Notes: a model not told the origin generated them from the letters alone. A DNA stretch of 15,142 nt from Syntrophaceae bacterium UBA1411 (GCA_002304995.1 DBPV01000063.1:1-15142), one strand, 5' to 3'. Positions 6,441 through 14,048 are shown, counted from the stretch's first letter. Numbers and translations: made by a program.

Positions 6441-8198
6441 TCAGTACACCACCACATCGCCGGGTTTGAGGCCGCTTGTGATTTCCACGGCATCGAGCGT
6501 GGTGATGCCCGTTTCCACCTTCACTTTCGTAAGCGCGCTGCCGTGGGCGCGCACCGTCACGAACCGGTCCTGGCCTTCGAGGCGCACCGCGGCGATCGGC
6601 ACCAGGAGCGCGTCGGGCTTGTTGAGGAGCATAATCTCCATATTCGCCGACATGCCCAGGCGCAGTTTGTCTTTCAGGGACTGGGGCACGCTGTCCATCA
6701 CGACGGAGACTTCGAAGCTGGCCGTCTTCTTGCCTTCCGTGCTTTTGACCGCCTGGGACGATATATGGCCGACCTTGCCGGAAATCGTTTCGCCGAACGC
6801 ATCCACCGTGATGCGGACCTCCTGGTCCTTGTGGATTTTCAGCACCTCCAGCTCGTCGACGCTCGCCGTCATCGACAGCCCTTCGGTGTTGCCGATGGCG
6901 AGCAGGATCTCGCCCTGGGAGAAGGTGACGCCCCGCTCGACGCTCTTGCCTTTCTGGTCCCTGTCCCCCGCCAGGTCGGGCAGCAAAACCGTTCCGGAAA
7001 CAGGCGCGGCGATGTCGGCGCGGCGCAGCTGGTCCTCCAGGTCCAGGAGCTTCTGGCGGGCGTTTTGCAGTTTGAGCAGGGCGATATGCCGGTTTTGCCC
7101 CTGCGCCTTTTCCCGGACGACTTGCAGCTCCCGCACAGAAGCCTCGTAATCCATCTGGGCGGTGGTGAACTGCTGCCTGGCGCTCGCGTACTCGGTCGCC
7201 GGAACGATTTCCTTTTTAAACAGACGCTCCGTCTCCTGAAGCGTTTTCGCGTAGCCGTCGAGCGTGAGCTTGGAGCGGGTCACACTTTGCTCGGCCTTGG
7301 CCATCTCGTTGCTGTTCGACCAGTTGTCCAGTTCCCGGACCTTCTCCATCGCCTCGATGTAGGCGGTTTTCGCATCCCGGTACTTGACTTCCGTCTCGCT
7401 CCGGTCCAGCCGCAGCAAAATCTGCCCCTTGGCGACCGTCTGGCCGTAATCGAAGAGCTTCTCCCGGATCTGGCCGCTAAACGGGCTCGTGATGTTCACC
7501 ACCTGGATCGGCTTCAGGATTCCCTTGAGCGCGATGCTGTCCGTGAGGGGGCGGGGGGCGACCGTAATCGTCGCCACCGCCTCGTCTCCTTTTTCGGCCG
7601 CCGCCGGCCCCTCCCCCGACAGGTGAGTCTGCCGCCAGGTGAAGACGCCGATGGACAGGAATAAAAGGATGACGAACACCGTGGCGACAACGCGGATGAT
7701 CTGGACCTTGCGCAGAGCCGCCTGGAGAGTTTCGTTGGTCTCCTCCATCTCCAGGTAGGATTTCTGCAGTTCGGCGTGCTTGGCTTTGAGCTCCCCGGTT
7801 AGCCGCGCTTCGGAGGCCTGGAGCCGCTCCACCTGGGTCCGGTCCGTAAAGACGACGACCACCGCCACGTTTTTCTTCGCGCCGTTTTCCCGGGTTGAAA
7901 GAAAGGACGTGGTCACTTCAAGGCTCAAAACATCTTCGCCCCGGTACCAGGGAACGATCTTGTTGTGCGTCGTATCCGCGTCGTAAATGGCGTTGAGAAT
8001 CGTCTGGTTGAACGGATCGTTTTCCGCGCGGACGAGAAAAATTTCGCCGAAAGGCTTCTCCAGGACCTCCGCGTGGTCGAGGCCGAGGATCTCCTCCGCC
8101 GCCGCGTTGATCGTCAGGATCTTTCCGTCCAGGCCGATGGTCATGACGCCGTCGCCCATGCTTTCCAGGATGTTGCGGAAAATAATGTCGTTAGCCAT
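6441..8198 (-). CDS. PAS-domain-fused periplasmic efflux adaptor (MacA/HlyD type)
   Basis: This 585-residue protein joins two modules rarely found in one chain. Residues 1-125 form a PAS-like sensor domain (opening LESMGDGVMTIGLDGKILTI, closing VVVVFTDRTQVERL). Residues about 125-165 form a charged coiled coil, and 168-188 a single membrane helix (IIRVVATVFVILLFLSIGVF). The rest, about 205-585, is a MacA-like adaptor: first half-lipoyl segment about 232-266 (ITSPFSGQI, GQTVAKGQILLRLD), alpha-hairpin about 267-392, second half-lipoyl 393-436 (IAAPVSGTVLLP, FSQGEILLAIGN), then beta-barrel and membrane-proximal domains ending SGLKPGDVVVY. MacA proteins normally start right at the membrane anchor; here about 165 cytoplasmic residues precede it. 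An AGAGGA Shine-Dalgarno in the 9-base gap after the TolC-family stop supports the ATG at 8198, and the reading frame is continuous through the fusion. The PAS ligand is unknown: no LOV cysteine motif is visible. The adaptor call is firm; signal-controlled pumping is inference. Confidence 0.93.
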   Translation of the reverse strand: MANDIIFRNILESMGDGVMTIGLDGKILTINAAAEEILGLDHAEVLEKPFGEIFLVRAENDPFNQTILNAIYDADTTHNKIVPWYRGEDVLSLEVTTSFLSTRENGAKKNVAVVVVFTDRTQVERLQASEARLTGELKAKHAELQKSYLEMEETNETLQAALRKVQIIRVVATVFVILLFLSIGVFTWRQTHLSGEGPAAAEKGDEAVATITVAPRPLTDSIALKGILKPIQVVNITSPFSGQIREKLFDYGQTVAKGQILLRLDRSETEVKYRDAKTAYIEAMEKVRELDNWSNSNEMAKAEQSVTRSKLTLDGYAKTLQETERLFKKEIVPATEYASARQQFTTAQMDYEASVRELQVVREKAQGQNRHIALLKLQNARQKLLDLEDQLRRADIAAPVSGTVLLPDLAGDRDQKGKSVERGVTFSQGEILLAIGNTEGLSMTASVDELEVLKIHKDQEVRITVDAFGETISGKVGHISSQAVKSTEGKKTASFEVSVVMDSVPQSLKDKLRLGMSANMEIMLLNKPDALLVPIAAVRLEGQDRFVTVRAHGSALTKVKVETGITTLDAVEITSGLKPGDVVVY

Positions 8199-8207
8199 AG
8201 GTCCTCT

Positions 8208-9836
8208 TTACGGGTTTCCGGCCGGGGAATCGTCCGGGCCCGCCGTGCGGCGGATCCGGTCGTCTTCCCTGCCGATGTCGATTTTCCAGGTCGCGAGCGT
8301 TGTGCCCAAAACGGCGTCCAGGGCGGTCAGGGCATTCAGATAACTGGTGGCGGCCGCGAGTTCGCTGAGCTGGGCGGACTGCAAATCCCGCTGAAAACTG
8401 ACGAACTGAAAGTTCGTCGTCCGGCCCGCGCCCAGCTTTTCCTGCTCGATTTGCAGTTTCTTTTCGGCCAGCTGCCGCGCCAGCTGCGCGCTCTTGAGCG
8501 AGCGGTAATTCGAATCGACGTTGCGCAGGGCGTTTTGCACCTCGATTTCAATGTCGAGCTTCAGCTTTTCAAACGCCAGGCCGGCTTTTTCCAGATCGTT
8601 TTTGGCGCCGTAATACGACCGCATGTCCGACGTCATGTACACCAGCGGAATTTTCAGCTCCAGGCCGGCATACCAGTCGCGCTCCGCGCCGCTGTTGAAC
8701 GCCCGCCGGAAGGCCGCGTCGTACGTGTCGAACGTGCTCGCGGCGTAGCTGTCCGCCGTGGCCGCGGTCAGATCCAGGCTCCACAGGCGGTTGCGCCTGG
8801 CCCGCGTCAGCGTGAGTTTGGTGGCTTCCAGACTTTTAACGGCCCGCAGGTAATCCGTCCGGTATTGAAAGGCCAGCCCCAGCGCCTCTTTCAGAGGGGG
8901 AACGGCCACCGGCTGCTCGGCTTCATCCGCCGCTTCAAAAAAGGTGCTCTTGTCGATATTCAGAACCTGGATGAGCGAAAGCCTTGCGTTGTCCAGGTTG
9001 TTTTTGGCGTCGATGACCTGCGTTTCCTGAGCGGCGATGTCCGCCTGCGCCTGAACGATTTCCGTGCCGGCCAGGCGGCCGGCTTCGATCATATCCTTGT
9101 TGTAGGCAAAAAGCGTCCGGGCGCGGACCAGCCCCATTTCGGCGATGACGAGCTGGCGCTCGGCGGTTTTGTAATTCCGGAAACCTGTAATGGCGGTTCG
9201 GATGGTGGACGCGATCGTGTCCCGGAGAGTCAGGAGATTCGTCTCCTCCGTGATGCGGGCAATGCGGACATTGTAAGCCGCGTTGGTGAGCCCTCCGCCC
9301 TTGAGCAGCGGCTGCGAAAACACGGCGGTCCAGCTCGACGAGTAGCTGTAGTCGCGGCCCAGGTCGGGCCGGTTGCCCGTGTTGTTCCAGGCAAAGGTCA
9401 GGCTGCCGCCGGTGGGAATGGCCAGCGTGGCGGAAAAGTCGCCCGTATAATTCAAGCTCTCCGTCCGCGTCGAACTGACGCCGGGGCCGGGCATTGTGTA
9501 GGAGGACTGGCGGTTGACGCCGAGCGTGACGGTCGGATCGGTCGGCAGATAATTGCGCCGCTCCGCCAGCTGCAGATCGATGCGCTGCAGTTGGCGGTCC
9601 AAAAAAGCGCTCTGCAGCGTGACGTTGTTGGCGAGCGCAATCGCCACCGCGTCCGCCAGCGTCATTTTCCGGACCTGGGCGGCATCCCGGGGGGCCTGCG
9701 GTGCGCTTTGGCAAAGCGCCGGCCAGGCCAAAAGAAAGGCGACCCAGAAGACCAGGCCAAAGGCGACAGCCGGCCGGACCCATGCGGTCCGCCGCCGGAA
9801 AAGATCGTCATTGCGGGAAAAAGAATCGTATCTCAT
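8208..9836 (-). CDS. TolC-family outer membrane efflux channel
   Basis: This 542-residue protein is the outer-membrane exit duct for the pump encoded behind it. It has a basic N-terminus and hydrophobic signal segment (about 22-42, AVAFGLVFWVAFLLAWPAL), then a mature part starting near residue 44. The first repeat begins with MTLADAVAIALANNVTLQ, the usual opening of TolC/OEP proteins. Long alpha-helical stretches rich in Ala, Leu, Gln and Arg alternate with strand-like sections (YTGDFSATLAIPTGGSLTFAW) in a two-repeat layout. The C-terminal helices include ALRNVDSNYRSLKSAQLARQ and LNALTALDAVLGT. The ATG at 9836 follows AGGA at a five-base distance. It is first in the operon, 9 bases ahead of the adaptor. 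A length above 500 residues reflects the long N-terminal region. It is distinct from the NodT-type channel at the right edge. Its specific partners are inferred from gene order. Confidence 0.93.
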   Translation of the reverse strand: MRYDSFSRNDDLFRRRTAWVRPAVAFGLVFWVAFLLAWPALCQSAPQAPRDAAQVRKMTLADAVAIALANNVTLQSAFLDRQLQRIDLQLAERRNYLPTDPTVTLGVNRQSSYTMPGPGVSSTRTESLNYTGDFSATLAIPTGGSLTFAWNNTGNRPDLGRDYSYSSSWTAVFSQPLLKGGGLTNAAYNVRIARITEETNLLTLRDTIASTIRTAITGFRNYKTAERQLVIAEMGLVRARTLFAYNKDMIEAGRLAGTEIVQAQADIAAQETQVIDAKNNLDNARLSLIQVLNIDKSTFFEAADEAEQPVAVPPLKEALGLAFQYRTDYLRAVKSLEATKLTLTRARRNRLWSLDLTAATADSYAASTFDTYDAAFRRAFNSGAERDWYAGLELKIPLVYMTSDMRSYYGAKNDLEKAGLAFEKLKLDIEIEVQNALRNVDSNYRSLKSAQLARQLAEKKLQIEQEKLGAGRTTNFQFVSFQRDLQSAQLSELAAATSYLNALTALDAVLGTTLATWKIDIGREDDRIRRTAGPDDSPAGNP

Positions 9837-9908
9837 TTACATCCTGACCATCATCTGACGTCCGCCCCAACCGCCGTCTGCCGTCCTGAAGCTTTTGCTG
9901 GAAGAAAT

Positions 9909-9923
9909 AAACCGGTCCGGTTT
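9909..9923. promoter_or_regulatory. Palindrome, possible operator of the efflux operon
   Basis: AAACCGG-T-CCGGTTT is a perfect 7-1-7 inverted repeat. It lies about 11-25 bases downstream of the predicted transcription start of the efflux operon, a typical place for a repressor site. An overlapping pair of 6-base arms (CCGGAC / GTCCGG in the same area, about 10 bases apart) adds further dyad symmetry between 9915 and 9936. No matching regulator gene is visible in this window, so the operator role is inference. Confidence 0.5.
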
Positions 9924-9940
9924 GATTTTCCCGGACGGAA

Positions 9941-9969
9941 TTTATAAGAGGGAAGACCGTTTCTGTCAA
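9941..9969 (-). promoter_or_regulatory. Near-consensus sigma70 promoter of the efflux operon
   Basis: Read on the minus strand, a perfect -35 TTGACA (9969-9964) is separated by exactly 17 bases from TATAAA (9946-9941, 5 of 6 to consensus). Transcription would start near 9934, giving a leader of about 98 bases before the TolC-family ATG. The kinase gene ends 74 bases upstream of it, so the efflux operon probably has its own start of transcription. A strong promoter followed at once by a palindrome suggests an on/off, repressor-controlled unit. Confidence 0.78.
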
Positions 9970-10002
9970 CCCAAAACTAGGCCCGCAGACGCTGCCCTCG
10001 AT

Positions 10003-10017
10003 CCGGCCCAATGCCGG
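10003..10017. repeat. Small inverted repeat between kinase and efflux operon
   Basis: CCGGC and GCCGG form a perfect 5-bp stem around a 5-base loop, 27-41 bases after the kinase stop. It could be part of a terminator for the kinase gene, but no T run follows in the kinase direction, so it is recorded only as a hairpin. Confidence 0.3.
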
Positions 10018-10043
10018 AGGCCCGCGCCGGGCGCCGTCTTTCG

Positions 10044-12389
10044 TTATTTTCCGCCGTTTCTTTCCAGAACATCGCGGACCGCCCCGGAAAGCTCCGCAAG
10101 CGTGAAGGGCTTTTGAATAAAACCGCGGCAGCCCCTCTCCAGGAGGTCGCGGGCCTGTCCGTTGAGACTGTATCCGCTCGACAGGAGCACCTTGACGGAA
10201 GGCTTCAGGCGCGCGATCTCCGCGAAGGTTTCGCTGCCGCCCAGATCCGGCATGATCATGTCCAGAACCACCAGGTCGAAGGCGCCTCCCTGCGCTTGGA
10301 AAATCCGGATGCCGCTGCGCCCGCCCAGGGCCGTCTCCACCGTATAGCCCAGCCTCCGGAGCATTTGCGCCCCGACGCTCAAAATCATTTCCTCGTCGTC
10401 GATGACCAGAATCTTCTCGCAGCCGCGGTGGAGCGTCGTTGCCCGCGGCGTTTCCTCTTCCGCTTTTTTCGCCGACGCGGGAAGATAAATGTCGAAAGAC
10501 GTTCCGTCGCCCTTTTCGCTTTTCACCGTGACGGCGCCGCTGTGATTCTTGACGATGCCGTAAACCGACGCGAGCCCCAGCCCCGTGCCGCGGCCCCGCT
10601 CCCGGGTGGAAAAGAAGGGCTCGAAAATGCGCGCCTGAACCTCTTTGTCCATGCCGACGCCCGTATCGCTCACCGTCAAGCGGACGTACTTGCCCGGCGC
10701 AACGCCCAGAACTTCGGCCTCTCTTCGTCCGATGACGGTGTTGGCCACGGCAATCGACAGTTCGCCGCCGCCGGGCATGGCCTGCCAGGCGTTCACAAAC
10801 AGATTCAGCAGCACCTGATCCATCTGGCCCCGGTCCACGTCAACATACGCCAGGCCTTCTTCAATCGAATGGCGGATGCGGATTTCCCTCCGCGTTCTGC
10901 CGAACAGCTCCGAACTGCGGACGACGAACTTGCCCAGGTTGGTCGCCCGGAGCTCGTACTTGCCGCCGCGGGCAAAGCCCAAAAGCTGACGGGTCAAATC
11001 GGAGCCCTTCTGGACATAGGCTTCCATGCTCTTGAGCCGTTCGTAAAACGGATGATCCTCCTCCATCCGGTCCAGCAGCAGGGAAACGTTGCCCAAAATG
11101 CCCATGAGCAGATTGTTGAAGTCGTGGGCGATGCCGCCCGCCAGCGTGCCGACTGCTTCCATTTTCTGGGCACGCAGGAGCTGCTCTTCCATGTTTTTCT
11201 TGTCGGAAATGTCCACCAGAAAGCCCCGGTTTCCGGCCGGCCGGCCGTCGGTGACGATGCAGGTGCTGTGCACCAGCGCGGGAAACGTGGCGCCGTCTTT
11301 TTTTCGGGCCGTGTAGGCGCTGAGGCCGAGGTCTTCGCCGGCCAGCACTTTGAAAAAGTTCATCTTCGCCCGGTCATGATCTTCCGGCGCCAGGATATCG
11401 CAGAAATGGATGCCCCGGTCGAAATCCTTCCGGTCCAGGCCGAAGCGCGTCAGCGCGGTTTCGTTGATAAAGGTGATCCGGCCGTTCACATCCGTCTCGT
11501 AAACCGTTTCCGGCAGCAGACGGGCCATGTCCCGGAACCGCTCCTCGCTTTGGCAAAGCGCATCCTCCGCGCGCCGGCGGTCCGAAATGTCGATGAGGGA
11601 CGCGACGGTGCTTTTTGTGCCGGGAATGAGCGCCACGCTCATGAAGAAGGACTTCACCTCGCCTGACCGGGCAAGAGCCCGGATCTCATAGCGGTCCGGC
11701 ACGCCCAAGGGATCGCTTTTCCGCCGGTGATGCCGCTGCCGCATCTGCGCCAGATCGTCTTCGAAGATAAACGCCGTCCAGGGCATTTTATGTTCCACGT
11801 CGCGGCGCGGATATCCCGTGAGTTTTTCGAAATTGGAATTGACCAGCACGACGGTGCCGTCCTCGGCGATGATGGCGTTGGCTGTGGCCGTATGCTCGAA
11901 AATGGTGCGGTAGAGCTCCTCGCTTTTTTGCAGAGCCTCCTGGGCCCGCCGGCTTTCGGTGACATCCATGCAGGACGCCACGCTCTCCCGCGTGCCGGGA
12001 AGCAGCGCCACCGTAAGATGAATATACCGGATATCCCCCGTTTGGGTTCGGAGGCGAAACTCGTAGACCGTGGGAGCGGAATCCGGATCGGCGCGGCGCA
12101 GATCGTGATATTTGCGCATCCGGGGCAGATCTTCGGGAACGATGAAGGTCGTCCAGCTCATCCTGCCTTCAATTTCCTCCCGGCTGCAACCGACCAGGCG
12201 GGCGAAATTGGAGTTGGCCAGCACGATGGTGGTATCCTCGGCGATGAGGACGGTGGCGTTTCCCGTGTATTCGAAGATGGTGCGGTAGCGCTTCTCGTTG
12301 CGGCCCGCCCGGCGGACCAGCGCCTGTTTTTCGCGCTCCAGATCGCGGATGTGATTTTCAAGTTCGGCTCGGGTAGGCTTGCTGTTCAC
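10044..12389 (-). CDS. Hybrid sensor histidine kinase (3 PAS, HisKA, HATPase, REC)
   Basis: This 781-residue signalling protein has no membrane segment, so it should sense in the cytoplasm. In order: a short coiled coil (8-30), PAS1 (35-150), PAS2 (160-275), PAS3 (about 283-400), the dimerisation/phosphoacceptor helix with His422 in AGGIAHDFNNLL, an HATPase_c domain and a C-terminal receiver domain. The HATPase_c motifs are N box Asn529/Asn533, G1 box DTGVGM with Asp575, and GTGLGL at 601-606. The receiver (about 657-775) has acidic residues Asp664/Asp665, phosphoacceptor Asp710 in VVLDM and Lys760 in QKPF. The HDFNN pattern matches the NtrB-like class that often carries a C-terminal receiver. 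The GTG start at 12389 is chosen because GGAG lies six bases ahead and the predicted protein opens with a normal coiled coil; the frame continues upstream only as a shadow of the caspase gene. No response regulator with an output domain is visible, so phosphate transfer downstream is unknown. Confidence 0.93.
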   Translation of the reverse strand: MNSKPTRAELENHIRDLEREKQALVRRAGRNEKRYRTIFEYTGNATVLIAEDTTIVLANSNFARLVGCSREEIEGRMSWTTFIVPEDLPRMRKYHDLRRADPDSAPTVYEFRLRTQTGDIRYIHLTVALLPGTRESVASCMDVTESRRAQEALQKSEELYRTIFEHTATANAIIAEDGTVVLVNSNFEKLTGYPRRDVEHKMPWTAFIFEDDLAQMRQRHHRRKSDPLGVPDRYEIRALARSGEVKSFFMSVALIPGTKSTVASLIDISDRRRAEDALCQSEERFRDMARLLPETVYETDVNGRITFINETALTRFGLDRKDFDRGIHFCDILAPEDHDRAKMNFFKVLAGEDLGLSAYTARKKDGATFPALVHSTCIVTDGRPAGNRGFLVDISDKKNMEEQLLRAQKMEAVGTLAGGIAHDFNNLLMGILGNVSLLLDRMEEDHPFYERLKSMEAYVQKGSDLTRQLLGFARGGKYELRATNLGKFVVRSSELFGRTRREIRIRHSIEEGLAYVDVDRGQMDQVLLNLFVNAWQAMPGGGELSIAVANTVIGRREAEVLGVAPGKYVRLTVSDTGVGMDKEVQARIFEPFFSTRERGRGTGLGLASVYGIVKNHSGAVTVKSEKGDGTSFDIYLPASAKKAEEETPRATTLHRGCEKILVIDDEEMILSVGAQMLRRLGYTVETALGGRSGIRIFQAQGGAFDLVVLDMIMPDLGGSETFAEIARLKPSVKVLLSSGYSLNGQARDLLERGCRGFIQKPFTLAELSGAVRDVLERNGGK
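11547..12287 (-). repeat. Tandem duplication of PAS domains within the kinase
   Basis: PAS1 and PAS2 of the kinase align along their whole length with a period of about 125 residues. Shared blocks include YRTIFE, IAED, NSNF, SW/PWT-FI, the Arg/His-rich helix and ALxPGT. PAS3 is clearly different. This indicates a relatively recent internal duplication of one PAS module rather than assembly from unrelated domains. Confidence 0.75.
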
Positions 12390-12573
12390 TTTCTTCTCCG
12401 CCGGAATTCGTTCCGTCTTTATCACCGACGCGTTACTGATGAATCCTCTTCCTGATGAGGCAGGCGGAAAAAGCACTGCATTTCCTTCCGCAGCCGCAGC
12501 ACAGAGGTTATTAGCACAAAATTCCCGCAGGATGAAGAAGATTTGCACGCGGGATGCCGTCCGGTTTCGGGGA

Positions 12574-12602
12574 TTGACACGGGCTTTCGGCCCCGTTATA
12601 GT
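12574..12602 (+). promoter_or_regulatory. Near-consensus sigma70 promoter of the caspase-like gene
   Basis: A perfect -35 TTGACA (12574-12579), a 17-base spacer and TATAGT (12597-12602, 5 of 6) point toward the caspase-like gene, with transcription expected near 12609 and a leader of about 27 bases. It lies in the 246-base divergent gap between the kinase and the caspase gene. No equally good promoter was seen for the kinase on the other strand. Confidence 0.75.
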
Positions 12603-12616
12603 GAGGCCGCAAAAAT

Positions 12617-12638
12617 TAAGGAGGCGAAAAAACCCGTG
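12617..12638 (+). promoter_or_regulatory. Ribosome binding site and GTG start of the caspase-like gene
   Basis: TAAGGAGG (12617-12624) is a near-perfect Shine-Dalgarno. The GTG at 12636 is 11 bases after it, slightly long. It gives a classic signal peptide beginning Met-Ala-Arg-Arg. The next ATG (12657) would remove the basic residues of the signal peptide and lacks its own ribosome binding site. A start at 12543 would lie upstream of the promoter. Confidence 0.7.
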
Positions 12639-14048
12639 GCCAGACGGATAAAAAAGATGCTGATCCTCGCAGCGGTGGTTGCTGCATCGCTTATGTTCTC
12701 CCTTCCCGCCGGGGCCGCAAGCCAGCGCCTGGCGCTCGTCATCGGCAACAGCGCTTACGAAACAGGCCCGCTTGCCAATCCCGTCAACGATGCGGCGGAC
12801 ATGGCCGCCTCCCTCACCCGTCTGGGATTTACGGTCATCCTCAAGAAAAACGCAAATCTGGAAGTCATGGAGGAAGCCATCGAGGATTTCGGCGGACGTC
12901 TGAAGCGGGGCGGCGTCGGCCTTTTCTATTATGCGGGGCACGGCATTCAGGCCGGCGGAACAAACTACCTCATTCCCGTCGGCGCAAAAATCAAGAAAGA
13001 ATCCGATCTGCGCTACCGGGCGGTGGACGCGGGCCGCATTCTCGATGAAATGCAAAACGCCGAAAACGGCATGAACATCGTCATCCTCGACGCCTGCCGC
13101 GACAATCCCTTCAGCCGCAGCTTCCGCTCTTCCACGCGCGGGCTTTCCATCATCTCCGCCGCGCCGAAGGGCACTTTCATCACCTATTCCACCAGTCCCG
13201 GCAACGTGGCGGCCGACGGCCGGGGGCGCAACAGCCCCTATACCGAAGCCCTGCTCAAGCACATGGGCACGCCCGGCCTGCCCATCGAGCATGTCTTCAA
13301 GCGCGTGCGCCAGGATCTCGGCGCGAGGACAAGCGGCCGGCAGATTCCCTGGGAGCTGTCCTCCCTGAGCGGCGACTTTTATTTCCGGGGCGGCGCGGGG
13401 GCCACGGTGGAAACGCCGCCGGCGGACAATTCCGCCGCCGCCGCGCTGGAGGAGGAGCGGCGCAAGCTCGCCGACGAAAGGGAAAGGCTGCGCCGGGAGG
13501 ACGAGGAACGCCGGAAACTGGCGGAAGAGAGGGAAAGACTGCGCAAAGAAGCGGAGCTTGCCGAAGCCCGGCGCAAGATCGAGGAGGAAAGAAGAAAACT
13601 CGATGAGGAAAAACAAAGGCTCGCAAGCCTTCCCAAACCGGATCCGGCGGGCGGCACGCGCTATATCGCGTCGATGAACGCCAAAGTCACGGCGGTGAAA
13701 CTTTTCGAAAGCCCCTACACGGCGCCGCCCAAGGAGCAGCGCAGTTACCGGACTTCCTTTTCCCGGACCAACACCCGCTACGTGGTCTGGGAACTCAACC
13801 TCAGTTTCCCGGCACAGGGCAACCGGAAGGATTTCACCGTCGAACACATCTGGTTCAATCCGCACGGAAACGAAATCTTCCGCTCCGCCTTCAACGGATA
13901 CGTCCTGGGCGACTGGACCTGGTCTTATCACAACACCGGCTACGGCTGGCGGGAAGTCTCCAATACGACCTGGGTTGCCGGCCGCTACCGCGTCGATCTG
14001 TACGTCGACGGCGTCAAGATCGCGAGCGAATTTTTCACCATGTACTGA
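12636..14048 (+). CDS. Secreted caspase-like (peptidase C14) protein with coiled coil
   Basis: This 470-residue protein is predicted to be exported: basic residues, a hydrophobic core and an AGAA cleavage site after about residue 28. Residues 30-252 form a caspase-like fold: LALVIGNSAY (32-41), LANPVNDAADMA, catalytic His102 in FYYAGHGIQ, catalytic Cys154 in LDACRDNPF and a conserved end (PWELSSLSGDFYF). Both dyad residues are present, so it may be an active cysteine protease of the metacaspase/paracaspase type, presumably cutting after a basic residue; specificity is not visible. A strongly charged coiled coil (about 270-332) leads to an aromatic-rich C-terminal domain (340-470), which I do not recognise. 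The final part reads like a beta-sandwich (RYVVWELNLSF, IWFNPHGNE, YRVDLYVDGVKIAS), perhaps for binding. Bacterial caspase-like proteins of this layout are known in environmental bacteria, mostly without assigned roles. It is divergent from the kinase and convergent with the channel gene 20 bases away. Confidence 0.88.
   Translation: MARRIKKMLILAAVVAASLMFSLPAGAASQRLALVIGNSAYETGPLANPVNDAADMAASLTRLGFTVILKKNANLEVMEEAIEDFGGRLKRGGVGLFYYAGHGIQAGGTNYLIPVGAKIKKESDLRYRAVDAGRILDEMQNAENGMNIVILDACRDNPFSRSFRSSTRGLSIISAAPKGTFITYSTSPGNVAADGRGRNSPYTEALLKHMGTPGLPIEHVFKRVRQDLGARTSGRQIPWELSSLSGDFYFRGGAGATVETPPADNSAAAALEEERRKLADERERLRREDEERRKLAEERERLRKEAELAEARRKIEEERRKLDEEKQRLASLPKPDPAGGTRYIASMNAKVTAVKLFESPYTAPPKEQRSYRTSFSRTNTRYVVWELNLSFPAQGNRKDFTVEHIWFNPHGNEIFRSAFNGYVLGDWTWSYHNTGYGWREVSNTTWVAGRYRVDLYVDGVKIASEFFTMY
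13449..13550 (+). repeat. Two tandem 51-base units coding for a coiled coil
   Basis: Residues 272-288 and 289-305 of the caspase-like protein are two copies of a 17-residue unit built on ERRKLA-ERERLR-E. Degenerate continuation (ARRKIEEERRKL) follows to about residue 330. Codons differ between copies, so the duplication is not brand new or is kept by protein-level selection. The segment probably forms a long rigid helix spacing the protease domain from the C-terminal domain. Confidence 0.7.

Noticed and set aside
5829..9947. Two long plus-strand frames (5829-7664 and 7965-9947) opposite the efflux operon
   Set aside because: Both are shadows of the ATPase, adaptor and channel genes, with His/Arg/Gln-rich translations and no domain. 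The second even runs through the leader region.
10011..11666. 551-codon plus-strand frame opposite the kinase
   Set aside because: An antisense shadow of the kinase, whose catalytic boxes are intact on the other strand.
12390..13931. N-terminal extension of the kinase frame up to 13931
   Set aside because: The extension lies antisense to the caspase-like gene and through the divergent promoter region; the GTG at 12389 has a good ribosome binding site and fits the protein's domain start.
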